64,000 bases of DNA from contig NZ_JAKZAI010000006.1 of NCBI RefSeq assembly GCF_023156235.1, positions 62,001 through 126,000 of the forward strand. The letters are read 5' to 3'. Source of the stretch: Marinobacter goseongensis (GTDB taxonomy: Bacteria > Pseudomonadota > Gammaproteobacteria > Pseudomonadales > Oleiphilaceae). The notes under the pieces are model-generated. The model worked only from the letters and a program-made list of their open reading frames with translations. It was not told the DNA's origin and did not search any database. Position 1 is the stretch's first letter. Every line of letters begins with the position of its first letter. The translations under genes and the position numbers were made by a program. This document shows positions 53,538 through 61,905 of this stretch, piece by piece.

Positions 53538-54632
53538 ATGAGACAACGCCACGAATTTCACGTGGACAGCACCCGTTACCTGGATGATCACGGCAAGCCA
53601 CTTGGCGAGCTACCACCTCAGGCCGAACAGACCGAACGTACCCTGGCCGCCTACCGCAACATGGTGCTGACCCGCGCCTTTGACACCAAAACCATCGCCT
53701 TGCAGCGCACCGGCAAATGCGGGACCTACCCGTCGGTTCTCGGGCATGAGGTGATTGGCACCGCGATCGGCCAGAGCCTGGCCAGTACCGATGTGTTCGT
53801 ACCTTACTACCGGGATCAGGCAACGCACATCCTGCGTGGCGTCAGCCTCACGGAATTGCTGCTGTACTGGGGGGGCGATGAACGTGGCAGTGCCTGGAAA
53901 CACTGCCCCGAAGACCTGCCCATCTCGGTACCCATTGCCACCCAGTGCTGTCATGCGGTGGGTGTGGCCTCCGCTTTCCGGATTCGCGGTGAAGCCCGTG
54001 CCGTAGTCTGCTGCGTCGGGGATGGGGGTACGTCGAAAGGGGATTTCCTGGAAAGCATCAACCTGGCCGGGGCCTGGCATTTGCCGGTGGTGTTCGTGGT
54101 GATCAACAACCAATGGGCGATTTCCACCCCTCGCACAGTTCAGAGCAGTGCCGAGACCATTGCACAGAAAGCGATCGGGGCCGGACTGCCCGGGCATGTG
54201 GTGGATGGCAACGATTACTTTGCGGTGACCGAAACCATGGATCAGGCACTGGCGCGTGCCCATGGCGGTAAAGGTGCGTCGGTCATCGAGGCGGTGACGT
54301 ACCGGCTCGGGGATCACACCACCGCCGATGACGCCACTCGGTATCGCAGTGCCGAGGAACTGAAAAAGGCCTGGGAAAGAGACGGCCTCAAACGCCTGCA
54401 GAATTACCTCCACAACACCGGCCTCTGGGATCCGGAGCAAGAAAAACGATTGCAATCCGAATGCAAAGAGGCGGTCGACAGGGCGGTTGAGGCCTATCTG
54501 GCGACCGAGCCTGAGCCACCGACCGCGATGGTGGACTACCTGTTTGAAACTGTGCCGATGGCGCTGCAGGCCCAACGCGAACGGATTGCTGACAAGTATC
54601 GTGCCCGCACCGGGCAGGGAGGTGCTGCATGA
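53538..54632 (+). CDS. pdhA: 2-oxoacid (pyruvate) dehydrogenase E1 alpha subunit
   Basis: The ThDP-binding alpha chain of a heterotetrameric E1 that decarboxylates pyruvate or a branched 2-oxoacid. The 364-residue protein has the ThDP motif CCVGDGGTSKGDFLESINLA near residue 157 ending in INNQWA, and VPYYRDQATHILRGV near residue 92. RYRSAEELKKAW near residue 275 follows the phosphorylation-loop-like YRLGDHTTADDATRYR. GGAGG is 5 bases before the ATG. Stop overlaps the next start (ATGA). The enzyme could also act on branched-chain oxoacids; sequence does not settle this. Confidence 0.92.
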   Translation: MRQRHEFHVDSTRYLDDHGKPLGELPPQAEQTERTLAAYRNMVLTRAFDTKTIALQRTGKCGTYPSVLGHEVIGTAIGQSLASTDVFVPYYRDQATHILRGVSLTELLLYWGGDERGSAWKHCPEDLPISVPIATQCCHAVGVASAFRIRGEARAVVCCVGDGGTSKGDFLESINLAGAWHLPVVFVVINNQWAISTPRTVQSSAETIAQKAIGAGLPGHVVDGNDYFAVTETMDQALARAHGGKGASVIEAVTYRLGDHTTADDATRYRSAEELKKAWERDGLKRLQNYLHNTGLWDPEQEKRLQSECKEAVDRAVEAYLATEPEPPTAMVDYLFETVPMALQAQRERIADKYRARTGQGGAA

Positions 54633-55654
54633 ACGCGTCTGCGCAGAAAGCCGTTGCCCGGTCCAGTGCCAGCGAAGTGAAGGACATCACTCTGGTCGAG
54701 GCCGTGAACATGGCCCTGGCCTGGGAGATGGCCCACGATGAAAGCGTGGTGGTGCTGGGTGAGGATATCGCCACCAACGGCGGTGTGTTCCGGGCGACGG
54801 TGGGCCTCAAGGAGCGCTTCGGATACAAGCGGGTGATGGACACGCCGCTGGCGGAAAACCTGATTGCCGGTGCCACCATCGGGATGGCCGTCCAGGGTCT
54901 GAAACCGGTGGCGGAATTCCAGTTCATGGGCTTCATCTACGCCGGTATGGAGCAGATGGTCAGCCACGCTGCGCGTATGCGCAACCGCACCCGTGGCCGG
55001 TTGCATTGCCCGTTGGTGTATCGCGCGCCGTTCGGTGGCGGCATTCACGCGCCGGAGCATCATTCGGAAAGTACCGAGGCGCTGTTCGCCCATGTGCCCG
55101 GCTTGCGCGTGGTGATTCCCAGTTCGCCACAGCGCGCCTATGGGCTGCTGCTGGCGGCGATTCGCAACCCGGATCCGGTGGTGTTCCTGGAGCCCAAGCG
55201 TATCTACCGTGCGGTAACCCAGAGCGTCACTGACAACGGTGACGCGCTGCCCCTGGATACCTGTTTCACACTGCGGGAGGGCGACGACGTCACCCTGATC
55301 AGCTGGGGTGCGTCCATTATGGAAACCCTGCAGGCGGCAGACAAACTCACTGAGCAGGGCATCTCGGCCGAAGTCATTGATGTGGCCACGGTGAGTCCAC
55401 TGGATCGTGAAACCCTGCTGTGCTCGGTGGCCAAAACCGGCCGAGCTGTGATCGTCCATGAGGCTTGTCGCAGTGGTGGTGTCGGGGCGGAGATTGCCGC
55501 GTCCATTGCCGAAGCGGCGTTTCTGGACCTGCAGGCACCGGTGGTGAGGGTGACCGGTTACGACACCATCATGCCGTACTACCGCAACGAGCAAGCCTAT
55601 CTGCCCCAGGTGGATGACATTGTGGAGGCCGTGGAACAGGTGATCGCGTTATGA
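54629..55654 (+). CDS. pdhB: 2-oxoacid (pyruvate) dehydrogenase E1 beta subunit
   Basis: The transketolase-like beta chain of the E1 tetramer. The 341-residue protein has LGEDIATNGGVFRATVGL near residue 40, the active-site region RAPFGGGIHAPEHHSES near residue 132, and DVATVSPLDRETLL in the C-terminal domain. It overlaps pdhA by 4 bases (ATGA) and pdhC by 4, so the three genes form one translationally coupled operon. The first 20 residues (MNASAQKAVARSSASEVKD) are longer and less conserved than typical. Confidence 0.92.
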   Translation: MNASAQKAVARSSASEVKDITLVEAVNMALAWEMAHDESVVVLGEDIATNGGVFRATVGLKERFGYKRVMDTPLAENLIAGATIGMAVQGLKPVAEFQFMGFIYAGMEQMVSHAARMRNRTRGRLHCPLVYRAPFGGGIHAPEHHSESTEALFAHVPGLRVVIPSSPQRAYGLLLAAIRNPDPVVFLEPKRIYRAVTQSVTDNGDALPLDTCFTLREGDDVTLISWGASIMETLQAADKLTEQGISAEVIDVATVSPLDRETLLCSVAKTGRAVIVHEACRSGGVGAEIAASIAEAAFLDLQAPVVRVTGYDTIMPYYRNEQAYLPQVDDIVEAVEQVIAL

Positions 55655-56760
55655 AGAACTTCAAACTGCCGGATCTGGGCGAAGGCCTGCCTGAAGCGGA
55701 AATTGTGGAATGGCATGTCAAAGTGGGCGACACCGTGGCCGTGGACCAGGCGCTGGTCAGCGTGGAGACCGCCAAGGCCATTGTCGAGGTGCCGTCACCG
55801 GAGGCGGGTGTCGTCGCCAAGCTGTACGGTGAACCGGGCGACATCATCCACACCGGTGAGCCGTTGCTGGCCTACGAAGGCGAAGGCGATGACGGCGGCA
55901 CCGTGGTAGGTGAGCTGAAAAAGGCCGAAGCCGGTTCCCGTCAGGACCAGTTTATTGTTGGTGCCGCGCCTTCCAGCAAGCGCGCGCGCTCCAATCGTGC
56001 AACGCCGGGGGTGCGCGCCCTGGCGGAGCGTCTGGGCGTGAGCCTGGAGCAGCTCAAGGGCAGCGGCCCGGGCGGTCTGGTCACCAACGACGACGTGCAC
56101 AAGCACGCCAGTCACCAGAAGCAGCTGGGGGATTCCGAACCGCTGCGGGGCACCCGCCGCACCATGGCCAGGAACATGGCGTTATCCCACGCGCAGGTAG
56201 TGCCTGTGTCCATCTACGAGGACGTGGACATTGGCGACTGGAAAAAGGGGACGGACATCACCATGCGCCTGGTGCGGGCCATCGCCAACGCCTGTGAAAC
56301 CTCGCCGGCGATGAACTGCTGGTTTGACGGCGATAACCTCAGCCGGCAGTTGCTGGATGAGGTGCACATAGGCATTGCCGTGGATACCCCGGATGGACTG
56401 TTTGTGCCAGTGTTGCGGGACGTGAACCACCGGTCCCTGAAAGATCTGCGTCAAGGCCTCGAGAACCTGCGCGACGCGGTGGCCACCCGCAAGATTCCCC
56501 CCGGGGAAATGCAGGGGGCCACCATTACCCTGTCCAATTTCGGCACCATGACCGGCCAGTATGCCAACCCGATTGTGACACCGCCGCAGGTAGCGATCGT
56601 CGGCGCGGGCACCATCCGGGAGAAAGTGGTGCCCTTCAAGGGGGCAGCGACCGTACGGCGCATCTTGCCGCTTTCGGTGACCTTTGATCACCGCGCTGCG
56701 ACTGGTGGCGAGGCTTCCCGATTTCTTGGGGCTCTGGTGGAAGCTTTGGTAAAACCCTGA
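55651..56760 (+). CDS. pdhC: Dihydrolipoamide acyltransferase E2 component
   Basis: The core of the dehydrogenase complex. The 369-residue protein has one lipoyl domain (residues 1-75, with lysine in VSVETAKAIVEVPSP), a hinge rich in basic and alanine residues, a peripheral-subunit binding domain (TPGVRALAERLGVSLEQL, near residue 115), and a catalytic domain of about 210 residues. At the active site the usual DHRxxDG reads FDHRAATGGEAS: the catalytic His remains but the Asp is Thr. Only one lipoyl domain is present. E3 (lpd) is not encoded here and must come from elsewhere. Confidence 0.9.
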   Translation: MKNFKLPDLGEGLPEAEIVEWHVKVGDTVAVDQALVSVETAKAIVEVPSPEAGVVAKLYGEPGDIIHTGEPLLAYEGEGDDGGTVVGELKKAEAGSRQDQFIVGAAPSSKRARSNRATPGVRALAERLGVSLEQLKGSGPGGLVTNDDVHKHASHQKQLGDSEPLRGTRRTMARNMALSHAQVVPVSIYEDVDIGDWKKGTDITMRLVRAIANACETSPAMNCWFDGDNLSRQLLDEVHIGIAVDTPDGLFVPVLRDVNHRSLKDLRQGLENLRDAVATRKIPPGEMQGATITLSNFGTMTGQYANPIVTPPQVAIVGAGTIREKVVPFKGAATVRRILPLSVTFDHRAATGGEASRFLGALVEALVKP

Positions 56761-56806
56761 CAAAATCCGGGTGCTACCCAAACTGACACATTATCTGCGA
56801 GCTACC

Positions 56807-57322
56807 ATGACACGTTGCAACTCTCTGGCTGTCGGCCTGCTACTGGCCTGTTCCGTAATGACAACACTTCCCGCTGTCACCGCCGATCACCACAGCCATG
56901 GTACGGTGGTCATTGAGAATCCCTGGAGTCGCCCCACGCCGCCGGGATCCCCCATGGGCGTTGGCTACATGACCCTCACCAACACCGGTGACAGCGAGAT
57001 CACCTTCACCGCGGCTGAAACACCGAGGGCCGCCAATGTCTCCATTCATCAAAGCATCATGAACGACGGGGTCATGAGCATGCAGCCGCTGAAAAACGGG
57101 CTGACGATTCCTGGCGGGGAGACCGTTGAGCTCAAACCCCACGGTTATCACCTGATGTTGGAGCAACTCGAAGGCCCCCTGAAAGCGGGCGAGGCGGTCC
57201 CGATGACACTGAGTTTTGACGGTGCAGACAGCCTGAAGGTGGAGCTGACTGTGCGATCCCTCGATGGCAAACCACTGAAACCGCAGGAAAAGAACGGGAT
57301 GCATGGGCACGGTCACCACTGA
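56807..57322 (+). CDS. Periplasmic copper chaperone PCu(A)C
   Basis: A 171-residue exported copper-binding protein that delivers Cu(I) to cytochrome oxidase in studied bacteria. Signal peptide: CNSLAVGLLLACSVMTTLP ending near TVTA. The H-(M)-x10-M-x21-H-x-M signature is seen as IHQSIMNDGVMSMQPL near residue 80 followed by LKPHGYHLML near 110. Both ends of the mature protein are histidine-rich (DHHSHG, HGHGHH), adding metal sites. The ATG at 56807 gives a normal signal; a GTG 36 bases upstream is possible. It converges on a small membrane gene, 5 bases away. Confidence 0.9.
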   Translation: MTRCNSLAVGLLLACSVMTTLPAVTADHHSHGTVVIENPWSRPTPPGSPMGVGYMTLTNTGDSEITFTAAETPRAANVSIHQSIMNDGVMSMQPLKNGLTIPGGETVELKPHGYHLMLEQLEGPLKAGEAVPMTLSFDGADSLKVELTVRSLDGKPLKPQEKNGMHGHGHH

Positions 57323-57327
57323 CCGGC

Positions 57328-57504
57328 TCAGTTTTCCTTGTCTTCGGCGCTTTCCTCGGCCTCCAGCTCGGCTTTGCGTTCCTGGATCTTCTTCATCTTG
57401 TCATCCGAGATGCGGAATTTCCCGGCGCTGTCTCTCAGCATGAACAGACTGCCGAGCACCAGGCCGATGGCCAGCAGAATGAATACCCATCCGATAAGCG
57501 GCAT
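57328..57504 (-). CDS. Small single-helix membrane protein (DUF2897-like)
   Basis: A 58-residue protein with one membrane helix (LIGWVFILLAIGLVLGSLFML) and a charged cytoplasmic tail (KMKKIQERKAELEAEESAED). This corresponds to the DUF2897 type of small inner-membrane proteins, function unknown. Start codon at 57504 is preceded by GGGAGACAC. The longer open frame upstream lacks a signal. Its divergent neighbour is the methyladenine glycosylase gene. Confidence 0.7.
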   Translation of the reverse strand: MPLIGWVFILLAIGLVLGSLFMLRDSAGKFRISDDKMKKIQERKAELEAEESAEDKEN

Positions 57505-57589
57505 ATGCGTGTCTCCCTGATCCGTGGGGTTTCCTTTATAGTGGACCACACGTTCAGCAAACCACAACCAGAATTCCGGAAACTACTCT

Positions 57590-58258
57590 ATGTCTTTTTC
57601 CCGCATATACGATCAGGCGTCCGCTCGCAAAGGTGGAGAAGTGGCGCTGCGCGCCATGCTGCCCAAGGTTGCTGAGCCCGGTGAACTGGAATTACTGGGG
57701 GATGACCGCTACCTGTCCGAGATAACCCGCTGCATTTTCAAGGCCGGTTTCGTCTGGCGGGTGATCGAGCGCAAGTGGCCTGACTTTGAAGCCGCGTTTC
57801 AGGGCTTCGTGCCGCTTTACTGGCAGCAGGTACCGCCGGAAGTGCTTGAGGCGCTCGCACAGGATGAACGCATTGTCCGTAATATGCAGAAAATCCGCAC
57901 AGTGCCTGAAAATGCCCGGCTGATCGTTGATACCGCTCGCGAGCACGGCAGTTTTGGTCAGTTCCTGGCCAGCTGGCCCTCTGCAGATCAGGTAGGCCTG
58001 CTGCTCTGGCTGAAACGCAACGGAGCGCGTCTGGGCGGAAACTCGGCTCAGTATTTCTTGCGCCGGGTGGGCTGGGACGGTTTTATACTGTCTCCTGACG
58101 TGGTCGCCGGATTGCGGCGGGAAGAGTTGCTGGATGCTACCCCGGGCAGCAAGAAAGCGCTGGTTCAGGCACAACAGGCGTTTACTCGCTGGCATGAGGA
58201 AACCGGGCTGCCCTACAGCCACCTGTCCCGCATACTCTCCTACACCGTCGGCGACTGA
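57590..58258 (+). CDS. DNA-3-methyladenine glycosylase I-type protein
   Basis: A 222-residue member of the helix-hairpin-helix glycosylase superfamily, Tag-like group, that would cut 3-methyladenine from DNA. Sequence blocks are YLSEITRCIFKAGFVWRVIE near residue 45, FVPLYWQQVPPEVLEAL and IVRNMQKIRTVPENARLI near residue 105, and SAQYFLRRVGWDGFILS near residue 155. The zinc-binding Cys/His set of E. coli Tag is not visible, so this is a divergent branch. It starts 86 bases from the divergent DUF2897 gene. Confidence 0.85.
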   Translation: MSFSRIYDQASARKGGEVALRAMLPKVAEPGELELLGDDRYLSEITRCIFKAGFVWRVIERKWPDFEAAFQGFVPLYWQQVPPEVLEALAQDERIVRNMQKIRTVPENARLIVDTAREHGSFGQFLASWPSADQVGLLLWLKRNGARLGGNSAQYFLRRVGWDGFILSPDVVAGLRREELLDATPGSKKALVQAQQAFTRWHEETGLPYSHLSRILSYTVGD

Positions 58259-58286
58259 AGCCATCTGAATTGAGACTGAGCACACC

Positions 58287-58520
58287 TTGAGTCCGGACGA
58301 GCTGAACACCCTGCTGGAAGCCATGCCTGATGTGCGGGACGGCCTCACCCGGACCGAACGCATCATTCTGTATGTGCTTCAGGAGACCCAGCGGGAGCTG
58401 GATGGCCGCAATGTGCCGACCGTGATGCTGTACGGCCGGGTTCTGGAGTATGTAGATCTCAGTGAGCAGGAACTGCACCTGTATCTGGACCGGCTGGGCG
58501 TGAAGGGGGATGGTCGTTGA
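58287..58520 (+). CDS. Conserved small hypothetical protein
   Basis: A 77-residue soluble protein that I do not recognise. It reads MSPDELNTLLEAMPDVRDGL followed by RTERIILYVLQETQREL, with a helical pattern resembling a winged-helix fold (TRTERIILYV, YVDLSEQELHLYLDRL), but too short to be sure. The start is TTG with a weak TGAG upstream, 28 bases after the glycosylase stop, so it may be translated by coupling. Codon use is like its neighbours. Converges on the DUF2845 gene. Confidence 0.55.
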   Translation: MSPDELNTLLEAMPDVRDGLTRTERIILYVLQETQRELDGRNVPTVMLYGRVLEYVDLSEQELHLYLDRLGVKGDGR

Positions 58521-58540
58521 AGGGGTGCCAGACCCGGCAC

Positions 58541-59110
58541 TCAGTGGCTGCCAGAACGGGATTCCACGTTGGAGACCTTGCCGTTGCGCAGGGTGACCAC
58601 CTGCCGGAACTGATTGCGCGATAAGTCGTACAGCCACTCCTGCACCAGAACCGGTTGCGCACTTTGCCAGCGGTTGGCGTGCCGATGCTGCTGTGGAAAC
58701 CGCCATTCGATGTTTTTCGAGATGGGTTCGCCGCAGCGGGCCACCAGCTCGTACTCATTCGAGGCCTGTCGTAAAGCCCGTGAACTGCAGCGGGCGTTGT
58801 CGGAGGTATGGAAGCCATACCCGAGGCTCTCGACACCGGTCAGTTTGCCATTGCGAAACACCAGTCGTTGCACGAACCGTTGCGGCCCACGGTTGTAGTA
58901 CCAGTGCTCCTCGGTTTGCACAACGCCGAGCCCCGGAAGGGTCGCCGTGGGGTATTCTGCCACGTAGTCCGGTGTGCCACAGCGCTCTTCCACTTCCAGC
59001 GGCCAGTCGCCCTCGCTGACCAGCGAAGAGCCGCAACGCAGGGCGCCCTGTGTGTGTTGGGCGACGGTGCTGAGCGTGATCAGCGATAGCCATAGCAGGT
59101 ATCGGGTCAT
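58541..59110 (-). CDS. DUF2845 exported protein with internal duplication
   Basis: A 189-residue exported protein with a signal peptide (LLWLSLITLSTVAQHTQGAL). The mature part is a tandem repeat: residues about 24-100 (RCGSSLVSEGDW, ERCGTPD, FRNGKLTGVES) and about 107-187 (RCSSRALRQASN, ARCGEPI, LRNGKVSNVES). Each unit has two cysteines, likely disulfide-bonded in the periplasm, and one strand pair with NGKxxxVES. This matches the DUF2845 family, function unknown. No good ribosome binding site is seen. Confidence 0.82.
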   Translation of the reverse strand: MTRYLLWLSLITLSTVAQHTQGALRCGSSLVSEGDWPLEVEERCGTPDYVAEYPTATLPGLGVVQTEEHWYYNRGPQRFVQRLVFRNGKLTGVESLGYGFHTSDNARCSSRALRQASNEYELVARCGEPISKNIEWRFPQQHRHANRWQSAQPVLVQEWLYDLSRNQFRQVVTLRNGKVSNVESRSGSH

Positions 59111-59187
59111 GGGGCGGTACCGTTCGATGATGCCTTGATCTTTACTTTACTATTCGTAGGCACGATTGGTTGATGTTTACACGATTT

Positions 59188-60033
59188 TTACGGTGTTCCG
59201 GAGGCTTCCATGAGGTCGGGCCGCAGCGGGTCGAGGCGATAGAAACCACACAATGCCGCGTAAACCTCCGGCTGTTCACTCTTGAGGTGTTGCGGCTGCT
59301 GGTAGAAGGCTTCGGTGAGCACCGCGAAGAATTCGGCGGGCTCGGTCGCGCCATACGGATCCAGCCAGGACGAATGGTGGTGCGCCAGTGAAGTGCGCAG
59401 ATTTTCGTACGCCTGCGACATGGTGCGCTGCCAATAGCGGGCCTGCTCGCCGCTGAGCGGAGGGGCACCATCGGCACTGCCATCAAGGTAATCCAGCTGA
59501 TGGGCAAATTCGTGGAGAATCACATTGTGGTCGCCCTCGGGATGGACTGCGCCCTCCAGACACTCCTCCCAGGCCAGCACCACCTGGCCATAGCCGGAAG
59601 CTTCGCCGGCACGAATTTCTTCGCGCACACTCACCACCGTGCCGTCGTCCTCTTCGTGCTCAACCCGGTAACTGCCGGGATACACCAGAATGCTGCGAAC
59701 CTCATCGAAATCGGAGTAGGCGCGCGCCAGAATCAGCAGGCAGGCGTGGCCGGCGATGGTCACCCGCACTCTGTCATCCACCGTAAACCCGTCACAGCCA
59801 TAGAATGTTTTCTCGGCGAGGAAGAGTTGCACGCGCTGTTCCAGATGGCGGCGGGCAGGTTCGGGCAGTTGCAAGTAGAACGGCACGTTCGCGCCTAACA
59901 GCGTTCGCCAATGGTCCGGAAACGCCTTTCTCAACTCGCGATCACGACGCCATCGACGGTAAAAGAACAAGCGAAAGACGCTCAGACCGATCACGGTCAG
60001 GGCGAAGATGGCGAAGATCACGACAGAGGACAT
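59188..60033 (-). CDS. mtfA: Zinc-dependent peptidase, MtfA family (M90)
   Basis: A 281-residue metallopeptidase. An N-terminal membrane helix (VVIFAIFALTVIGLSVFRLF) precedes a soluble domain; the zinc site is NVILHEFAHQLDYLDG (HExxH), with a downstream Glu in EPAEFFAVLTEAFYQQP. This is the family of MtfA, which in E. coli binds the glucose regulator Mlc and has peptidase activity. Here the protein has an extra N-terminal helix relative to the E. coli form. GGAG lies about 10 bases before the ATG. Confidence 0.9.
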   Translation of the reverse strand: MSSVVIFAIFALTVIGLSVFRLFFYRRWRRDRELRKAFPDHWRTLLGANVPFYLQLPEPARRHLEQRVQLFLAEKTFYGCDGFTVDDRVRVTIAGHACLLILARAYSDFDEVRSILVYPGSYRVEHEEDDGTVVSVREEIRAGEASGYGQVVLAWEECLEGAVHPEGDHNVILHEFAHQLDYLDGSADGAPPLSGEQARYWQRTMSQAYENLRTSLAHHHSSWLDPYGATEPAEFFAVLTEAFYQQPQHLKSEQPEVYAALCGFYRLDPLRPDLMEASGTP

Positions 60034-60050
60034 ACCGGCTCAACTCCGTT

Positions 60051-61067
60051 TCAGGGGTGTTGCAGTGCCGAGAGCAGCTGGTCCGCGCGCCATGTCTGCC
60101 TTTGTGTTTCACATTGATGGATAAGGTCCACCAGCTTCTGGTTCACCGGGGCTTGCCGCCCCAGTTTGTTTGCCAGCTTCACGACTTCGCCATTGATCCA
60201 GTCCACTTCCGTCGGCCGGCCGGCTTGCAGGTCTTCCCACATGGACGACCGTGCCACCGGATCAATGGTGAGCATTTTCTGCGCCAGCCGGGTGAACAGC
60301 CAGTCCGGGGAAGACATCAGCGGCGGAATAAGACGCATGGGTAGACCGGTCAGTTTGACGGTGGGAATCTCCGCCTCCTTCAGTAGCTGCATGGTCTCTC
60401 GTTGAGCCATGGCCAGGCAACGGCGATACCCCCGCTGTGACAATTCCTCCAGCAGAGGCACGCCGGACAGGGCATTGATCGGGTTGTTCAGGTTCAGCAG
60501 CAGTTTCGACCACATCACCGACTCGATATCCGATCTCAGCTCCAGCGGCAGTCCCGCTGTTTCAAACCAGGGCAAAAACGCTTCGAGTGACGAGTGTTGC
60601 TCGGCCACCAGATGACCCTCAGTGCCCTGATGGAAATGACCGGGTTCCTGTTGCAGCACATTGAAGGGCACCATGCCGGCCAGCACGTTGGCCTCCGGCA
60701 TGGCCGCCTGCAAATGCTCGGCGTTGGAAATGCCGTTCTGCAGACTGACGACCGGCGTGCCGGCGGGAATCCAGGGTGCCAGTTGTTTGCCCGCTTCAAC
60801 CGTGGCGGCGGATTTTACGGTAACCAGAACCAGATCGGCGCCCCGGGCAGCTTCAGCCTCACAGAGGTACTGGTCGTTGGTGAGTTGGCTGCGGGCGCTG
60901 AAGCCCTGATAGTCGGTGACTACCAGGGGGACCTGTTTGAGCGTTTCCTGCAATCGTGGCCGACCGATCATCACCACATCGGCGCCTGCAGACAGCAGTC
61001 GGCCGCCAAGGTAGCAGCCGATGCTGCCGGCGCCAAAAATCACAATTCGCAAAGAGGATTCCGTCAC
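60051..61067 (-). CDS. panE: 2-dehydropantoate 2-reductase (ketopantoate reductase family)
   Basis: Reduces ketopantoate to pantoate with NADPH in coenzyme A synthesis. The 338-residue protein has the Rossmann motif VIFGAGSIGCYLGGRLL near residue 9, then VTVKSAATVEAG, the LQNGISNAEHL motif near residue 110, and the catalytic-lysine segment VMWSKLLLNLNNPINALSG near residue 185. GTG start with AAGG 8 bases upstream. The family also contains oxidoreductases of other substrates, so panE is the best but not the only name. It starts 144 bases from the methyltransferase gene on the other strand. Confidence 0.88.
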   Translation of the reverse strand: MTESSLRIVIFGAGSIGCYLGGRLLSAGADVVMIGRPRLQETLKQVPLVVTDYQGFSARSQLTNDQYLCEAEAARGADLVLVTVKSAATVEAGKQLAPWIPAGTPVVSLQNGISNAEHLQAAMPEANVLAGMVPFNVLQQEPGHFHQGTEGHLVAEQHSSLEAFLPWFETAGLPLELRSDIESVMWSKLLLNLNNPINALSGVPLLEELSQRGYRRCLAMAQRETMQLLKEAEIPTVKLTGLPMRLIPPLMSSPDWLFTRLAQKMLTIDPVARSSMWEDLQAGRPTEVDWINGEVVKLANKLGRQAPVNQKLVDLIHQCETQRQTWRADQLLSALQHP

Positions 61068-61210
61068 AGAGTTCGCCTTATCCAGATCAGATTGTTTTTG
61101 TTCAAGTCAGACGCCGCTCTTTTGGCCCGCCTGCTGCAGCGGTGCCATACTCCTGAAGCCGGGACGTGAAGTATGATAGGCGCTCTCTAATCATTAGGAT
61201 GACACACTTT

Positions 61211-61885
61211 ATGGCCCGTTTTGAACTACTCGGTACCGCGACCATCCCGGGCAAGGGAACCCGGTTGAGGCTGCTTCAGCGCAATGATGAGTTTTCCATC
61301 AAGATCGCCGGTACCACCGGTGAACTGATGAACAGTCGCCTGCATGGGTCGGAGGATGCACTGGCCACACTCGCTTGCGAGCGTCTTGCGGACCACCCGG
61401 CGCCGCGGGTATTGATTGGTGGTCTGGGTATGGGGTTTACCCTGGCGGCGGCGCTGCAGTCACTGGGTGACAGCGCGGAGGTGACGGTCGCCGAACTGGT
61501 TCCGGAAGTGGAGGCCTGGAATCGCGGGCCTCTGGGATCGGCCGCCGGCTATCCATTGCATGATCCACGAGCGCGGGTACATGTGGGTGATGTGGTGCAG
61601 TTGATCCGGGATTCAGCCAGTACCTTTGATGCCATACTCCTGGATATTGATAACGGCCCGGAGGGGCTGACCCGCAAGGAAAATGACTGGCTGTACACCA
61701 CGGCAGGTATCGAAGCGGCCCATGCGGCGTTGCGGCCGGATGGCATTCTGGCGTATTGGTCCGCAGGGCAGGACCCGGCCTTTACCGAACGGCTGAAGCG
61801 CGCCGGGCTCTCGGTTGATCCGGTCACCGTGCGGGCGCACCGTCCGGGCAAGGGCGCCCGCCATGTAATCTGGCTGGCGTGGTAA
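61211..61885 (+). CDS. Spermidine synthase-like (PMT-2-like) methyltransferase-fold protein
   Basis: A 224-residue Rossmann-fold protein of the spermidine synthase-like group. VLIGGLGMGFTLAAALQSLG (nucleoside-binding glycine loop, near residue 72), then VTVAELVPEVEAWNRG (acidic end of the second strand), and FDAILLDIDNGPEGL near residue 140. The N-terminal EFSIKIAGTTGELMNSRLHG is like the family too. No putrescine-binding set is clear, so a polyamine product is not implied. The start chosen is ATG at 61211; ATG at 61199 is also possible. The next gene starts 21 bases after the stop. Confidence 0.82.
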   Translation: MARFELLGTATIPGKGTRLRLLQRNDEFSIKIAGTTGELMNSRLHGSEDALATLACERLADHPAPRVLIGGLGMGFTLAAALQSLGDSAEVTVAELVPEVEAWNRGPLGSAAGYPLHDPRARVHVGDVVQLIRDSASTFDAILLDIDNGPEGLTRKENDWLYTTAGIEAAHAALRPDGILAYWSAGQDPAFTERLKRAGLSVDPVTVRAHRPGKGARHVIWLAW

Positions 61886-61905
61886 GAGCAAAAAGGATAA
61901 CGCTC

